DNA of 64,000 nt from Pontibacter sp. G13 (GCF_031851795.1 NZ_CP134696.1:2589001-2653000), one strand, 5' to 3'. Positions 36,635 to 46,868 are shown, numbered from the stretch's first letter. Notes: generated from the sequence alone by a model not told the origin. Made by a program: numbers and translations.

Positions 36635-38236
36635 TCAAGCTCCATTTTCCCACTTCATCACCTTACTCATGAGATTTTTCCCAAGCATGGCTCCCGCAGT
36701 CAAAAGTCCTGAGGCCAACGCTCCTCCCACTCCCACCGTGACGATGTCCTGCCCAGTCAGATAGAGGGATTTGATTGGTGTCTTAGGTCTGAGAAACTCC
36801 CAATCAAAACGGGCGGGAGTATGCTCAATTCCGTAGATTTCCCCGCGATCGTAGTTGACAAAATGCTTCGTTGTCAAGGGGGTGGACAACTCATAAATAT
36901 CCACCTTGCCTTTCAGCTGAGGTTCCTGCTGGTACAACACCTCCAACAGTCGCTGGGATACAGACTCCTTCAGCGCCTCGTATGCCTCACCACGTTTTTT
37001 CCACGGAAGTTCCTCCCATTTGTCAAACACCTCATAAGGCATGAGGGTGATGATATCGATCGTACTCTTTCCCGGGTATCGGTTGGACCAATCCGGGTCC
37101 TTAGCCGAAGGAAAAGAAATATACACGACCGGAAATGGCGCTTGGATATCTCGCTTGTAGGCAGCTACACATTCGTCATGAGAACCTTTTTCAGGGTAAA
37201 TCCAGTAGTTGGCTTTAGGCAGATTTAGTTCCTCCGGCGATCCATTCAATCCGATGTAGAGGCAGGCATGGGCCACCGAGGGTTTCATGAGGGCCAATTG
37301 CTGATCCAATCCCAGTTTTCCGACCAAATCCTGCGGTAGCAACTTACGGTAGGTATTGGGTACGCCAATGCCCGAGACGATCTTATCAGCCGTGAATATT
37401 TGGCCATTCTTCATTCTGACTCCCGTTGCCTTCTGTCCTTCGATGACAATTTCCGCCACTTCTGCATTGACTAGGCAGGTTCCTCCAGCGGCATTGACCA
37501 CAGGCAGGATGGTTTCTGCAATCCGTGAAGAACCGCCGACGGGGAAGAAGCCTCCTTGGAAATAGTGCTTCACCAAAACGGCATGCATCGCAAAAGAACT
37601 CTCCCCTGGGGGTAGGCCATAGTCGCCATATTGACCAGCAAGCACCTTGATCAACAAAGGATTGTCAGTGATCGACTGGAGCACATCAAGCGTCGTCCGG
37701 TCATAGAATTTCTTGAAACCCTTACGAAGGAATGTCCCTGCCACCTTGTGAGCCAGATTGGGAAGCCCCTTATCCAAAAAATAGGTTCTACTCGCACTGG
37801 TAGTCTGGAAGATCAAATCGACGTAAGCATCGATTGCTGACTGATCTTCAGGAAAATAGGCTTTCATTTGCGCCTTCCAAGCCGATACGCCCTTGACGAA
37901 ATCAAACGTCTGGTCTCCAATGACAACCCGATCATATACATCGCCCATATCCGCCCATTCGAGCTGATTGTCTGTGACATAATCGAATAATTTGCGGGTG
38001 AGCGCATGCTTGCGATTCATCTCGCCGACATAGTGAATGCCGACATCCCATTCGTAGCCCGGTCGCTTGAAGACATGGGTATATCCGCCGACCGTGTAGT
38101 GCCTTTCGAGTATGAGCACCGATTTGCCTTCACGAGCCATCAGGGCAGCGGTGGTCATTCCACCGAGTCCGCTTCCTACAACAATGACGTCATAGTGATC
38201 CCGGACCTTGAATTTCTTCTTAAAGGATTGGAACAT
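36635..38236 (-). CDS. Phytoene desaturase / retinol saturase-like FAD oxidoreductase
   Basis: 533 aa. N-terminal dinucleotide-binding motif VIVVGSGLGGMTTAALMAREG, followed by ERHYTVGGYTHVFKRPGYEWDVGIHYVG, characteristic of the all-trans-retinol 13,14-reductase/carotenoid isomerase (RetSat/CrtISO) group. GGSSRIAETILPVVNAAGG and a C-terminal LYLTGQDIVTVGVGGALASGL complete the FAD-binding fold. Likely substrates are polyenes such as carotenoids or flexirubin-type pigments, but no pigment genes are adjacent. Cytoplasmic or membrane associated. Confidence 0.88.
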   Translation of the reverse strand: MFQSFKKKFKVRDHYDVIVVGSGLGGMTTAALMAREGKSVLILERHYTVGGYTHVFKRPGYEWDVGIHYVGEMNRKHALTRKLFDYVTDNQLEWADMGDVYDRVVIGDQTFDFVKGVSAWKAQMKAYFPEDQSAIDAYVDLIFQTTSASRTYFLDKGLPNLAHKVAGTFLRKGFKKFYDRTTLDVLQSITDNPLLIKVLAGQYGDYGLPPGESSFAMHAVLVKHYFQGGFFPVGGSSRIAETILPVVNAAGGTCLVNAEVAEIVIEGQKATGVRMKNGQIFTADKIVSGIGVPNTYRKLLPQDLVGKLGLDQQLALMKPSVAHACLYIGLNGSPEELNLPKANYWIYPEKGSHDECVAAYKRDIQAPFPVVYISFPSAKDPDWSNRYPGKSTIDIITLMPYEVFDKWEELPWKKRGEAYEALKESVSQRLLEVLYQQEPQLKGKVDIYELSTPLTTKHFVNYDRGEIYGIEHTPARFDWEFLRPKTPIKSLYLTGQDIVTVGVGGALASGLLTAGAMLGKNLMSKVMKWENGA

Positions 38237-38311
38237 GTAGTAGCCTTAGAGAGAATGAAGATAGTGCTCAAAGGCCTAAAAGTAAATGGGAAGGCCTGTA
38301 GGAATAGGTCC

Positions 38312-39034
38312 TTATCGATTCCTCAAGCGATCTTCAGCCAATTCATCTGTAATAAATGGGAAGCTGGCACTAATGCCGATCACAGAGTTCTGGCCCGGCA
38401 GGAATTTCTGTACTTGGGTGAATCCCTGATAATAGTTGAAGTGGAGATAGAGTCCTTTTCCTTTGCGAGCGGCAATCAATTCCAAGGCGATGTCGATGGC
38501 AATTCCAAAGTCTACAGAATTCACCTCATCCTTGACGAAGACCTCCAAATTGGCCAATTCACTTTCATAGTAATCAGAGGCATTGGTCATAAAGCCAATC
38601 TTGGGTCCCACGCCAATTCCCCACCTACGGTAAGGTCGATAATACAAATACAGCGGTACATCGATATAGGAAATGGTCCGCTTGATATCCACATTGCTGT
38701 ACAGGCTATCCAGCTCGAATACGCCAGACTCCAGCGATCCTTCATATCTGTACCCTTTGGGTTGAAGGGGCAAAAATTGCGGGACAATGTACCACTTGTC
38801 CTTGAGTTTGATATTGATTCCGAGACCGAAATTGACGGCAACCAATCGCTTGGATCGAGGAAAAGGAGGGATGTCCGCCAAATTGCCTCCGATCTCCAGG
38901 CTCAGGTAAAAATTCTCCGAAGCGACCTTATCCCCAAAGATCATCGCCAAAATCGCGGCTTGTCCACGAGCTTGGGAAAAACTCAGGGTTGATATCATCA
39001 ACAGCAGGAAGAAATGGCGAACCATGATATTCAT
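38312..39034 (-). CDS. Outer membrane beta-barrel protein (PorT-like)
   Basis: The frame extends to 39286, but Met residues at 39040, 39034 and 39025 precede the signal peptide (VRHFFLLLMISTLSFSQARGQ); I use 39034 (about 240 aa). The mature chain alternates hydrophobic and polar residues typical of 8-10-stranded barrels (FYLSLEIGGNLADIP, GIGVGPKIGFMTNAS, GLYLHFNYYQGFT). It ends in a short strand, ISASFPFI, followed by a charged tail. It resembles the PorT/OmpA-like barrel group. The function is unknown. Confidence 0.7.
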   Translation of the reverse strand: MNIMVRHFFLLLMISTLSFSQARGQAAILAMIFGDKVASENFYLSLEIGGNLADIPPFPRSKRLVAVNFGLGINIKLKDKWYIVPQFLPLQPKGYRYEGSLESGVFELDSLYSNVDIKRTISYIDVPLYLYYRPYRRWGIGVGPKIGFMTNASDYYESELANLEVFVKDEVNSVDFGIAIDIALELIAARKGKGLYLHFNYYQGFTQVQKFLPGQNSVIGISASFPFITDELAEDRLRNR

Positions 39035-39309
39035 AGGCATGAAGCTTCTATCCGGATTTATGGACAGGACAAGGGGGAATATCTCCAAATGCCAAGAGGA
39101 TTCGAATCGGACCTCGCACCAACTGTTACATCTCGTCAGGAAATGTAGGGGATTGGCGGGCTTTTCTGGCCAAAAAACGGGCCTGAAACTAGCGCTTGCC
39201 GTATAATGGGGCGACATTTGCAGGACCTTCATTGGACCTCTATTCCTACTGGCTGGACCTAGGACTACTATCCGCTTGATTTTCAAGTTTTCCCGTAATC
39301 TATCGGAAT

Positions 39310-40683
39310 ATGGATGTAGAAATATTGTCCCGTATCCAGTTTGCCTTTACGGTATCCTTCCATTATATCTACCCTCCACTGAGTATCGGCATCGGCCTGA
39401 TCATGGTCATCTTGGAGGGGATGTTCCTCAAGACCAAAAACCCCGTTTACGAAACCCTTGCCAAGTTCTGGACCCGGATATTCGCCCTGACCTTTGGGAT
39501 TGGGGTGGCCACGGGCATTGTCATGGAGTTTGAATTTGGCACCAATTGGGCCACTTACTCTCGGTATGTAGGCGATGTATTCGGCAGTGCGCTAGCCGCT
39601 GAAGGGATTTTCGCCTTTGCCCTGGAGAGTGGTTTCCTCGGAGTTTTGCTGTTTGGCTGGAATCGCGTAACTCCAGTCGTCCATTTCATTTCCACCATTG
39701 GGGTATTTTTCGGCTCGATGTTTTCTGCGGTTTGGATTGTGGTAGCCAATAGCTGGCAACAGACACCTGCAGGGTATCACATTGTAGGGGAAGGCATGGA
39801 AGCGCGTGCTGAGATCATCGACTTTTGGGCCATGGTGTTCAATCCCTCCAGCATGGATCGACTGAGCCATGTCTGGATCGGCGCATTTCTGGCAGGCGCA
39901 TTTTTGGTACTTAGTGTCCATGCGTTTTATCTGCTGAAAGGCCGCCATGTGGAAATCTCCAAAAAAGCCTTCAAAATCGCCCTGACGGTAGCGACAGTTG
40001 CTTCCTTGTCCCAACTTTTCACGGGCCACAGATCTGCGGATGGCGTGGCACACAACCAACCCGCCAAGCTCGCTGCATTGGAAGGGCACTACGAATCATC
40101 TGCACCGGCTGACATGTATCTATTTGGTTGGGTAGATCAAGAAGCACAAGAGGTTCACGGCCTCAAGATCCCCCACGGACTCTCCCTGCTTCTGTACCAA
40201 GATCCACAAGCAGAAGTGACGGGGCTCGACGCATTTGCGCCCGAAGATCGCCCTTCCCAAATCAATGCCGTCTTCCAATTTTATCACCTCATGGTTGCGA
40301 TCGGCATGATGCTAATCGGTTTGACTGTATGGGCATCCATCCAATGGTTTCGGGGTAAGCTGTTCGAATCCAAATGGCTTCTCTGGCTATTTGTGCCGGC
40401 GGTCATCCTGCCACAAGTGGCCAATCAGGTGGGTTGGTTTGCCGCAGAAATGGGTCGCCAGCCGTGGGTAGTCTATGGACTTCTTAGGACCTCAGACGCC
40501 CTTTCCAAAGCAGTGACCGCCAATCAGGTGATGTTTTCCCTGATCCTCTTCACGGTGGTGTATCTGGTCCTTTTCCTGCTCTTCATGTATCTCCTCACCC
40601 GGAAGATCCAACACGGACCCTACGATTCGCATGGACCTAGTCGTCCCAAGCAGCAAGATTTGACAGAAGTCGTCATCGGATAA
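39310..40683 (+). CDS. cydA: Cytochrome bd ubiquinol oxidase subunit I
   Basis: 457 aa, polytopic. It contains [22 protein letters not shown] with the haem b595-type His, [35 protein letters not shown] and [24 protein letters not shown]. The conserved [17 protein letters not shown] follows. The region between these is short, as in the short-Q-loop class. Together with CydB it oxidises quinol and reduces O2 with high affinity in the inner membrane. cydB starts 11 bp downstream. Confidence 0.97.
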   Translation: MDVEILSRIQFAFTVSFHYIYPPLSIGIGLIMVILEGMFLKTKNPVYETLAKFWTRIFALTFGIGVATGIVMEFEFGTNWATYSRYVGDVFGSALAAEGIFAFALESGFLGVLLFGWNRVTPVVHFISTIGVFFGSMFSAVWIVVANSWQQTPAGYHIVGEGMEARAEIIDFWAMVFNPSSMDRLSHVWIGAFLAGAFLVLSVHAFYLLKGRHVEISKKAFKIALTVATVASLSQLFTGHRSADGVAHNQPAKLAALEGHYESSAPADMYLFGWVDQEAQEVHGLKIPHGLSLLLYQDPQAEVTGLDAFAPEDRPSQINAVFQFYHLMVAIGMMLIGLTVWASIQWFRGKLFESKWLLWLFVPAVILPQVANQVGWFAAEMGRQPWVVYGLLRTSDALSKAVTANQVMFSLILFTVVYLVLFLLFMYLLTRKIQHGPYDSHGPSRPKQQDLTEVVIG

Positions 40684-40694
40684 CCTAGCAACTT

Positions 40695-41729
40695 ATGGAA
40701 ACATTTTTGGGAATCGATTATCCCACTTGGTGGTTTTTGGTGGTAGGAGGCCTGTTTTCGGGCTATGCCATCTTGGATGGATTTGATTTTGGGGCAGGCG
40801 CATGGCATCTCTTTTTCCGCAAGGAGAAGAGTCGTCGGATTGCCCTCAATGCAGTCGGTCCCGTGTGGGACGGCAATGAGGTCTGGTTAGTGATCGGAGG
40901 GGGGGCACTGTTCGCAGGCTTTCCAGTACTGTATGGATCGCTATTTTCTGCGATGTACATTCCGTTCATGCTCTTTCTGGTTTTCATCATTTTTCGGGCG
41001 ATCTCCATCGAGTTTCGCAGCAAGGAGAAAATGAAATGGTGGCGGGACATGTGGGATATCAGCTATAGCGTTTCCAGTATCCTACTGGCATTTTTGCTGG
41101 GGGTCGTTTTGGGGAATGTACTGTTGGGCATGCCGTTGGATGAAACCTACACCTTCACCGGCAACTGGCTTTCATTTATCAATCCCTACGCAATCATGAT
41201 GGGGGTGACCACCCTAGCACTTTTTATGATGCATGGAGCGATTTATCTGCTGATGAAAACGGAAGGTCGCCTTTACGCCAAGCTCACCCTGCTTTTGAAA
41301 CGTGCCTTGGTGGGCTTCATCGTCACATTCCTGTTGACCTCACACTATACCCTGATCTACATCCCGCATCTGAGTGATAGTTTTCGGGCGGAGCCTTGGC
41401 GTCTTTTGATCCCACTGTTGGGCTTTCTGAGTATCGCAAATGTCCCCCGATTGGCGAGCAAACGGAAGTTCAGATCAGCCTTCCTCTTCTCCTCCCTGAG
41501 CATGTCCCTGATGATGATGACCGTAGCTATCGAGCTGTATCCGACGTTGTTGCTTTCCACCAGCGATCCAGCATCCAGCATTACCATTTACAATGCTGCT
41601 TCCTCCGATCACTCGTTGGGGATTATGCTGAATTTTGTCCTAGTGGGAATCCCCTTGGTATTGGGGTACACGATCTTTGTGTATCGGACTTTTCAGGGGA
41701 AGGTTGAATTGGATGAAATGAGCTACTGA
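40695..41729 (+). CDS. cydB: Cytochrome bd ubiquinol oxidase subunit II
   Basis: 344 aa, eight or more membrane spans. It opens with LGIDYPTWWFLVVGGLFSGYAILDGFDFGAGAWH. The family block AVGPVWDGNEVWLVIGGGALFAGFP and FRAISIEFRSKEKMKWWRDMWD are present. It is the last gene of the cydAB pair; no cydX or cydDC is seen here. A shared terminator lies downstream. Confidence 0.97.
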   Translation: METFLGIDYPTWWFLVVGGLFSGYAILDGFDFGAGAWHLFFRKEKSRRIALNAVGPVWDGNEVWLVIGGGALFAGFPVLYGSLFSAMYIPFMLFLVFIIFRAISIEFRSKEKMKWWRDMWDISYSVSSILLAFLLGVVLGNVLLGMPLDETYTFTGNWLSFINPYAIMMGVTTLALFMMHGAIYLLMKTEGRLYAKLTLLLKRALVGFIVTFLLTSHYTLIYIPHLSDSFRAEPWRLLIPLLGFLSIANVPRLASKRKFRSAFLFSSLSMSLMMMTVAIELYPTLLLSTSDPASSITIYNAASSDHSLGIMLNFVLVGIPLVLGYTIFVYRTFQGKVELDEMSY

Positions 41730-41752
41730 TGCAGCATCAGTTTTGAGTCAAG

Positions 41753-41783
41753 CAAAAGGGTTGCCCGTTCGGCAACCCTTTTG
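41753..41783. terminator. Bidirectional terminator between cydB and the subtilase gene
   Basis: CAAAAGGGTTGCC (41753-41765) pairs perfectly with GGCAACCCTTTTG (41771-41783), serving two convergent genes. Confidence 0.85.
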
Positions 41784-41816
41784 AGGTTAGGCATTGAAGC
41801 TTTATTCGCAGTGACC

Positions 41817-44381
41817 CTACGGAACAATCAGGAGTTTTCCTGTGAAAGTAAGATCGCCACGGACAATCCGATATGCATAAATGCCTGTTGGCAGACCCGC
41901 CAATTCAACTAGGTCAATCTCGGCAACCAGCTCTACATTTCGTACCCTACGCCCATTCATATCCATCAATTCGAAGACAGTCTGGGTATCCGACACTTGG
42001 GAGAATATATTGACCCATTCGTCCTGACGAGATGGATTCGGAAACACCCAGAATTGGGGATCCTCAAGATAGACCGCTTCCGCCCAATCACTCAAAAGCT
42101 CTTGGCCATTTTCCAGCAAAAGGCGGACCCGATATCGGTTGGTGCCTTGAGCCGGATCGGAATCGATGAATTGCATCTCCAGTTGGGGGGAGCGTCTTTC
42201 CAACTCCATGAATCCTCCTTCTGTTTCGCGCTCAAGCACCAGTTCTCTCGCGTTGAGAATAGATCCGAGCGTCAAAAACAACTCAATCCCCTCTGACTGC
42301 AAACCGAAGGCATACCACTGCTGGAAATAGCAGGTCCCTCCAAGATTCCGGTAGTCAAATCCATAAGATCGCAATCCAGCTGTCCCATCAGCCAGCACGG
42401 GTTGAATGGCGAAATAACCAGCGGGAAAGGAGGTTTTTTCGGTAGCCCAGGTGGTCGCAGATGTTTCCGCCACGATCTCCATTTCCAGTCCATCGAAGGC
42501 CCATATCCGATATTCATTGGCTAACTCAACCGAATTCCAGCTGAGTTCGAGTAAAGTATCGCAATCCAGCCCCACTCTTGGCCTCAAGAACGAGGCAATG
42601 GGAAATTCAGGCGAATCGAAAGACTTGTTGCCCACGACCATTCGAAACTGTCCAATCCCGAACTCTGCTCGTGGAAACCATCTGTACCTTCCTCGGTCTA
42701 GATCTACCTGTCCTATGTCTATCCAATTGGAATCCGGGAGTTGGCGGAATTGAAGCATTCCATCTGAAGCCGTCAGGTGCGACTCCCACAGCAAATAATC
42801 ACTCGAAGATCCATCGTAGGGAAAAGGAGAGGCCTGAACGGGACTCCACCAGATCAGCGTATCGGGAAACTCCCATTGGTACGCGATCGCGAAAGTCTGC
42901 TGTAAGGTCTCAAGGGAAGTTGCTTGAACGACGAGGGAGATATTCTGGCTTTGAAACAATGCCTCGACCTGTTCGATATTGTTGAGAGAATCCACTCCTT
43001 TTCTTGCGGGTACATACAAAGAATCAGCAACATGATTAAGCACCCAAGGCAGGTGAATTTGCCCGTCCGCTCGCACCATCAGATCCAGATCATTGACCAA
43101 TGCATAGTCCGTCTGTTCAATGGATGAGATTGTATCCGTCCAGACGAGTGTAGCTTTAATCCCAGTTGCGCCATCTGGTACAGGAAGCAGGATGGTATCG
43201 GCTTGACCTTCTGCCAGAAAACCCGTTGCAAAGTGCCCATGATCCAGCGTTTCAACGGAACGATAGCCATTGACATTCCCGTAGCCGCCGAGGAAATCCG
43301 GACCTGGTGCACCGATATCTGTAGCTCCATTGATCATGAGTGCCTTCAGGAGTGCTGAAGACGCAGGCTCATTGTATTTGGCCAGATGCGCCTGCTGAAG
43401 CAAAACGCCCAAGCCAGATACAAGGGCGGCAGATTGCGACGTACCTGATTGGCTATAGGCTACAATTTCGGGTTTGATCCGGCCATCAAAAGCTGGTCCT
43501 TTCGATGAGTAGGAGGGAACTAAGCCAAGTGTGTCCATGGCTCCCACAACCAAGATATTTTTGGCGTGTTTGAAGTTTCCCGTGAGATTGGAGACTTGGG
43601 GAATTCCCCCGTATTTTCCGGATTGAGGGGTGGTTTCACCAGCATTTCCCGCGGAGAACACATGGAGCAGATCGGGATTGTCGAGGGAATGCTGCTCATA
43701 GGCACGGGCAAGACCTCCATAGAAGCTCTCCACCTCGGTTCCGTAGGAATGATTTTGAACAAAGGTGATCTCATCGAAATAGGGGGATAGGGGAATCAAA
43801 TCTCCAAAACCCACCGATTCGAATTGAACTTCTGGGGCAACACCAAGGCCCTGAATGGAGGAATTTCCAGCTCCTCCGATGATGGTAGCCATATCCGTTG
43901 CATGGGCATCCACTGATCCCTCAAGGGAAGGACTCGTCACCCAGCGCCCTCTGAGGTCATAGTCTGTGGTATCGAAAGGGGGTTCTCTAAGCCCCAAAAC
44001 TTGCCCAGTTCCATCTAGAAAGGGAAATTCCGCGATCAAATAGGTCAGTTGGTTTGGAAGCAATGATAGGTCAGATACAGGCCCTTCCGGCCGTGCCATC
44101 CGGCTTTCGTGAGAAATCCAGAGGATCGAATCTGCCTGCAAATCCATCATTCGAATCCTCTCGGGCGTAGCCGTAATCCATTCGTAGACCACTTTCGGAG
44201 ACAGATCTTGATTCATTCCTTTCTTCGCCACCAGCACTGACACCTCCATCTCCTCTACTCTATCGGGAGCATGCAGGACCTTTGCGGAGGACTGATTGGA
44301 TTGTCCAAACGCCATAGAACTCAGCCCTAGCATCCATCCAATTCCAAACCCGAAAATCCACCTAGAATACCTCATAAGCAA
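41817..44381 (-). CDS. S8 subtilase-like secreted protease with T9SS sorting domain
   Basis: 854 aa with a signal peptide ending at SMAFGQ. The subtilase core spans about 120-370. The catalytic His block is VDAHATDMATIIGGAG, the oxyanion Asn is in FVQNHSYGTE, and the catalytic Ser block is SQSGTSQSAALVSGLGVLL. The strand that normally bears the catalytic Asp reads VLGLREPPFDTTDYDLRGR, so Asp seems replaced by Glu. Beta-sandwich and fibronectin-like regions follow. A T9SS tail (VFPNPSRQDE, LPTGIYAYRI, FTGKLLIVP) closes the protein. It is secreted; activity is uncertain because of the altered triad. Confidence 0.85.
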   Translation of the reverse strand: MLMRYSRWIFGFGIGWMLGLSSMAFGQSNQSSAKVLHAPDRVEEMEVSVLVAKKGMNQDLSPKVVYEWITATPERIRMMDLQADSILWISHESRMARPEGPVSDLSLLPNQLTYLIAEFPFLDGTGQVLGLREPPFDTTDYDLRGRWVTSPSLEGSVDAHATDMATIIGGAGNSSIQGLGVAPEVQFESVGFGDLIPLSPYFDEITFVQNHSYGTEVESFYGGLARAYEQHSLDNPDLLHVFSAGNAGETTPQSGKYGGIPQVSNLTGNFKHAKNILVVGAMDTLGLVPSYSSKGPAFDGRIKPEIVAYSQSGTSQSAALVSGLGVLLQQAHLAKYNEPASSALLKALMINGATDIGAPGPDFLGGYGNVNGYRSVETLDHGHFATGFLAEGQADTILLPVPDGATGIKATLVWTDTISSIEQTDYALVNDLDLMVRADGQIHLPWVLNHVADSLYVPARKGVDSLNNIEQVEALFQSQNISLVVQATSLETLQQTFAIAYQWEFPDTLIWWSPVQASPFPYDGSSSDYLLWESHLTASDGMLQFRQLPDSNWIDIGQVDLDRGRYRWFPRAEFGIGQFRMVVGNKSFDSPEFPIASFLRPRVGLDCDTLLELSWNSVELANEYRIWAFDGLEMEIVAETSATTWATEKTSFPAGYFAIQPVLADGTAGLRSYGFDYRNLGGTCYFQQWYAFGLQSEGIELFLTLGSILNARELVLERETEGGFMELERRSPQLEMQFIDSDPAQGTNRYRVRLLLENGQELLSDWAEAVYLEDPQFWVFPNPSRQDEWVNIFSQVSDTQTVFELMDMNGRRVRNVELVAEIDLVELAGLPTGIYAYRIVRGDLTFTGKLLIVP

Positions 44382-44671
44382 TGTAAACTATCATCTGCCG
44401 AACTCCCCAAATATCATATTTAAACAAAAGTAAGACAGATTGAAAATAGGAAATAAACGAAACGATTTGCAAGGCTAAGAAACCAAAAATACGGCTTCAT
44501 ATCCCGATAAACCCGCCTTTATGAAGTAGCAAAATCAGCTCACATCCAACCCCTACACATTTCGAACAATTGTACTATCAATAGGATAAGGCAAACCACA
44601 TCCATATATTAATTTTTTGATGGAAACATTATTTTCCGTCTGTTACACACATTTTTTAACGCTAACTGAAG
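44382..44671. other. Divergent intergenic region, subtilase / HEIGH protease
   Basis: 290 bp, AT-rich, carrying promoters for two divergent exported-protease genes. TATTAATTTTTTG near 44608 is a loose match to the -7 element. No RNA gene or repeat was seen. Confidence 0.35.
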
Positions 44672-45526
44672 ATGAAAACTATTTTATTCTCAAGAGCATC
44701 TGCCATGCTTGCCGTTCTGGCATTGGTGGTAGCCTTCGGATGTTCCAATCAGGAATTGGCACCCGCCAAGAATTCCGCGATTCCTGCCGAAATCCTCGCC
44801 AACTTTGAAGAACTGGGATTCGATGTATCCGACATCGCCAAAGTCCCACACCATCATCCAGTATCTGAAGAGTACCTCGGAGACCGCTACCTCCTAGAAG
44901 GCGACATTCTCATCTCTGAAGATCAGATGAATGAAATGCTCTCCAGCGGAGTTGATCATCTGGGGGCATTGGGCGAGCAGTACCGTACCACCAACCTCGT
45001 GACTGGCACCCCACGAGTCATCAACATTGTCGGGTACAACAAAAAGAAGAACGCCCTGACCAACAATATGAAAACCGCCTTGCAGATGGCTGTTGACAAT
45101 TACAACGACCTGAACATCGGGTTGACTTTCAATCTGACCTTCAGCACCAACACAGCAGGAGCAGACATCACGGTTTACAAAGTAGGTGGGCCTGCTGGTG
45201 GATCAGCTGGTTTCCCGACTGGCGGCAACCCTTACGATCAGGTATTGTTGAACTCTGGGTTGAAAAACTACAGTGTAGATGTCATCGAGCATGTCATCAC
45301 GCATGAGATTGGACATTGCCTCGGATTGCGCCACACGGACTATTTCAATCGTTCCTTGTCTTGCGGTACCGGTGGCAATGAAGGGGATGCAGGAATCGGG
45401 GCTATTCACATCCCTGGAACTCCTACTGGTTTCGATCCAACCTCCATCATGTTGTCTTGCTTCAACTCCAGCGTAACTGGTGAATTTGGGCAGTACGATG
45501 TGGTTGCACTTGAGCATCTCTACTAA
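44672..45526 (+). CDS. HEIGH-type (M57) metalloprotease lipoprotein, paralog 1
   Basis: 284 aa. Lipoprotein signal ends at VAFGC (Cys24). A propeptide-like segment (FEELGFDVSDIAKVPHHHPVSEEYLGDRYLLEGDI) is followed by a metzincin-like catalytic domain with VITHEIGHCLGLRHTDYF, i.e. HExxHxxGxxH, and a later SIMLSCF Met-turn-like block. This matches the 'dual-action HEIGH' protease group. It is probably outer-membrane anchored. The 46020 gene is a close paralog in the same orientation. Confidence 0.9.
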   Translation: MKTILFSRASAMLAVLALVVAFGCSNQELAPAKNSAIPAEILANFEELGFDVSDIAKVPHHHPVSEEYLGDRYLLEGDILISEDQMNEMLSSGVDHLGALGEQYRTTNLVTGTPRVINIVGYNKKKNALTNNMKTALQMAVDNYNDLNIGLTFNLTFSTNTAGADITVYKVGGPAGGSAGFPTGGNPYDQVLLNSGLKNYSVDVIEHVITHEIGHCLGLRHTDYFNRSLSCGTGGNEGDAGIGAIHIPGTPTGFDPTSIMLSCFNSSVTGEFGQYDVVALEHLY

Positions 45527-45550
45527 GAAGAGGCTTAATTACCCAAAATT

Positions 45551-45590
45551 AATCCCCGCGATGAAGTGGTCCATCGTGGGGATTTTCATT
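45551..45590 (+). terminator. Terminator after HEIGH protease 1
   Basis: AATCCCCGCGATG pairs with CATCGTGGGGATT, followed by TTCATTTT, 25 bp past the stop. Confidence 0.7.
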
Positions 45591-46019
45591 TTCCGAATTA
45601 CCAGATCTTATTACATTCAGCCTATCTGCGGTTGGGCTTTCATATACGATCGGCAATTGAACAGAATCATCTATTTGACAAATCGAATAACTGTTAGGCA
45701 ATCATGAAGCATGAAACTTATCAGGTCTCCATTACATGATCAAAACAAAAAAATAAATATTTCTTACCTCATTTCTAAATAAACAACACACACAATAACT
45801 ATCACAAAAACAATCAACCCTTTCGCCAGAAAACACCCCAAACCAATACCCAGCAGCCATTTATGGAAACAAAAAAACACACACAAAAATCCAAACATTC
45901 AAATATTGAATAGATAGTACGTCAATTAAAATCATTATATACACAAAACTATATTGAATGATAAATGATTTTATCGTAACTAGTATTCATCAAAGTTACA
46001 TGATTTTACATTTTTAGTT
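45591..46019. other. AT-rich, G-depleted spacer between the HEIGH proteases
   Basis: About 430 bp without an ORF. Between about 45737 and 45915 the plus strand has almost no G and long A/C tracts (for example aaacaaaaaaacacacacaa). The promoter of the second protease gene should be near 45960-46010. No hairpins or repeat copies were found. Confidence 0.45.
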
Positions 46020-46868
46020 ATGAACAAGCGCTTTTATTCAACGCTTCGCATGGGCGCATTTGCCCTTGCGGTCATGACCCTCTGGGCGTGTAATCCTGAC
46101 CAATTGGCAGAAGACCCCAATGGCGTATCTGCGGATATCGCTGGGCACTTCGAAGAGTTGGGATTCGATGTTTCCGACATCGAAAAAGTTCCCCACCATC
46201 ACCCATTCACGGGTGAATTCGAAGGTGATCACTACCTCTTGGAGGGAGACATGCTGATCTCTGAAAAGCAAATGGAAGACATGCTGAAAAGTAGCGTACA
46301 CCATTTGGGAGCTGTAGGAGAGCAGTATCGCACCACCAACTTGGTGAGCGCACCTCAAACCATCACTGTCATCGGGTACACCGGAGGCAGCTATGCCCTG
46401 ACCAGCAAAATGCAGACTGCGTTGAGCTGGGCCATCGACAACTACAATGCCCTAAACACTGGATTGAATTTCACCTTGGCGTATGGAACGAACTATTCGT
46501 CCTATGACATCGTGGTCTACAAAGTCTCTGGTGGTGCAGGTGGATCTGCCGGTTTCCCATCTGGGGGCAATCCTTACAAATGGGTGCGCATCAATTCCGG
46601 AACTGATGCCTACAGTACCAACGTTGTCGAGCACGTGATCACTCACGAAATCGGGCACTGCCTAGGCCTCCGTCACACCGATTACTTCAACCGTTCCTTG
46701 TCTTGCGGAAGCGGCGGAAATGAAGGAAGCGCAGGTGTTGGAGCTATCCACATCCCCAATACCCCCACCGGATTTGATGCAAACTCGATCATGCTTTCCT
46801 GCTTCAGCTCCAGCGAAGACGGGGAGTTTGGTCCCTTCGACGTAGTTGCACTCGAAACCCTGTACTAA
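46020..46868 (+). CDS. HEIGH-type (M57) metalloprotease lipoprotein, paralog 2
   Basis: 282 aa with lipobox MTLWAC (Cys24). The same architecture as the 44672 product: FEELGFDVSDIEKVPHHHPFTGEFEGDHYLLEGDM, a beta-rich middle, VVEHVITHEIGHCLGLRHTDYFNRSLSCG and SIMLSCFSSSEDGEFGPFDVVALETLY. Identity to paralog 1 is highest around the HEIGH zinc site and the C-terminus, lower in the middle, suggesting altered substrate contacts. A tandem duplication is the simplest origin. Confidence 0.9.
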   Translation: MNKRFYSTLRMGAFALAVMTLWACNPDQLAEDPNGVSADIAGHFEELGFDVSDIEKVPHHHPFTGEFEGDHYLLEGDMLISEKQMEDMLKSSVHHLGAVGEQYRTTNLVSAPQTITVIGYTGGSYALTSKMQTALSWAIDNYNALNTGLNFTLAYGTNYSSYDIVVYKVSGGAGGSAGFPSGGNPYKWVRINSGTDAYSTNVVEHVITHEIGHCLGLRHTDYFNRSLSCGSGGNEGSAGVGAIHIPNTPTGFDANSIMLSCFSSSEDGEFGPFDVVALETLY

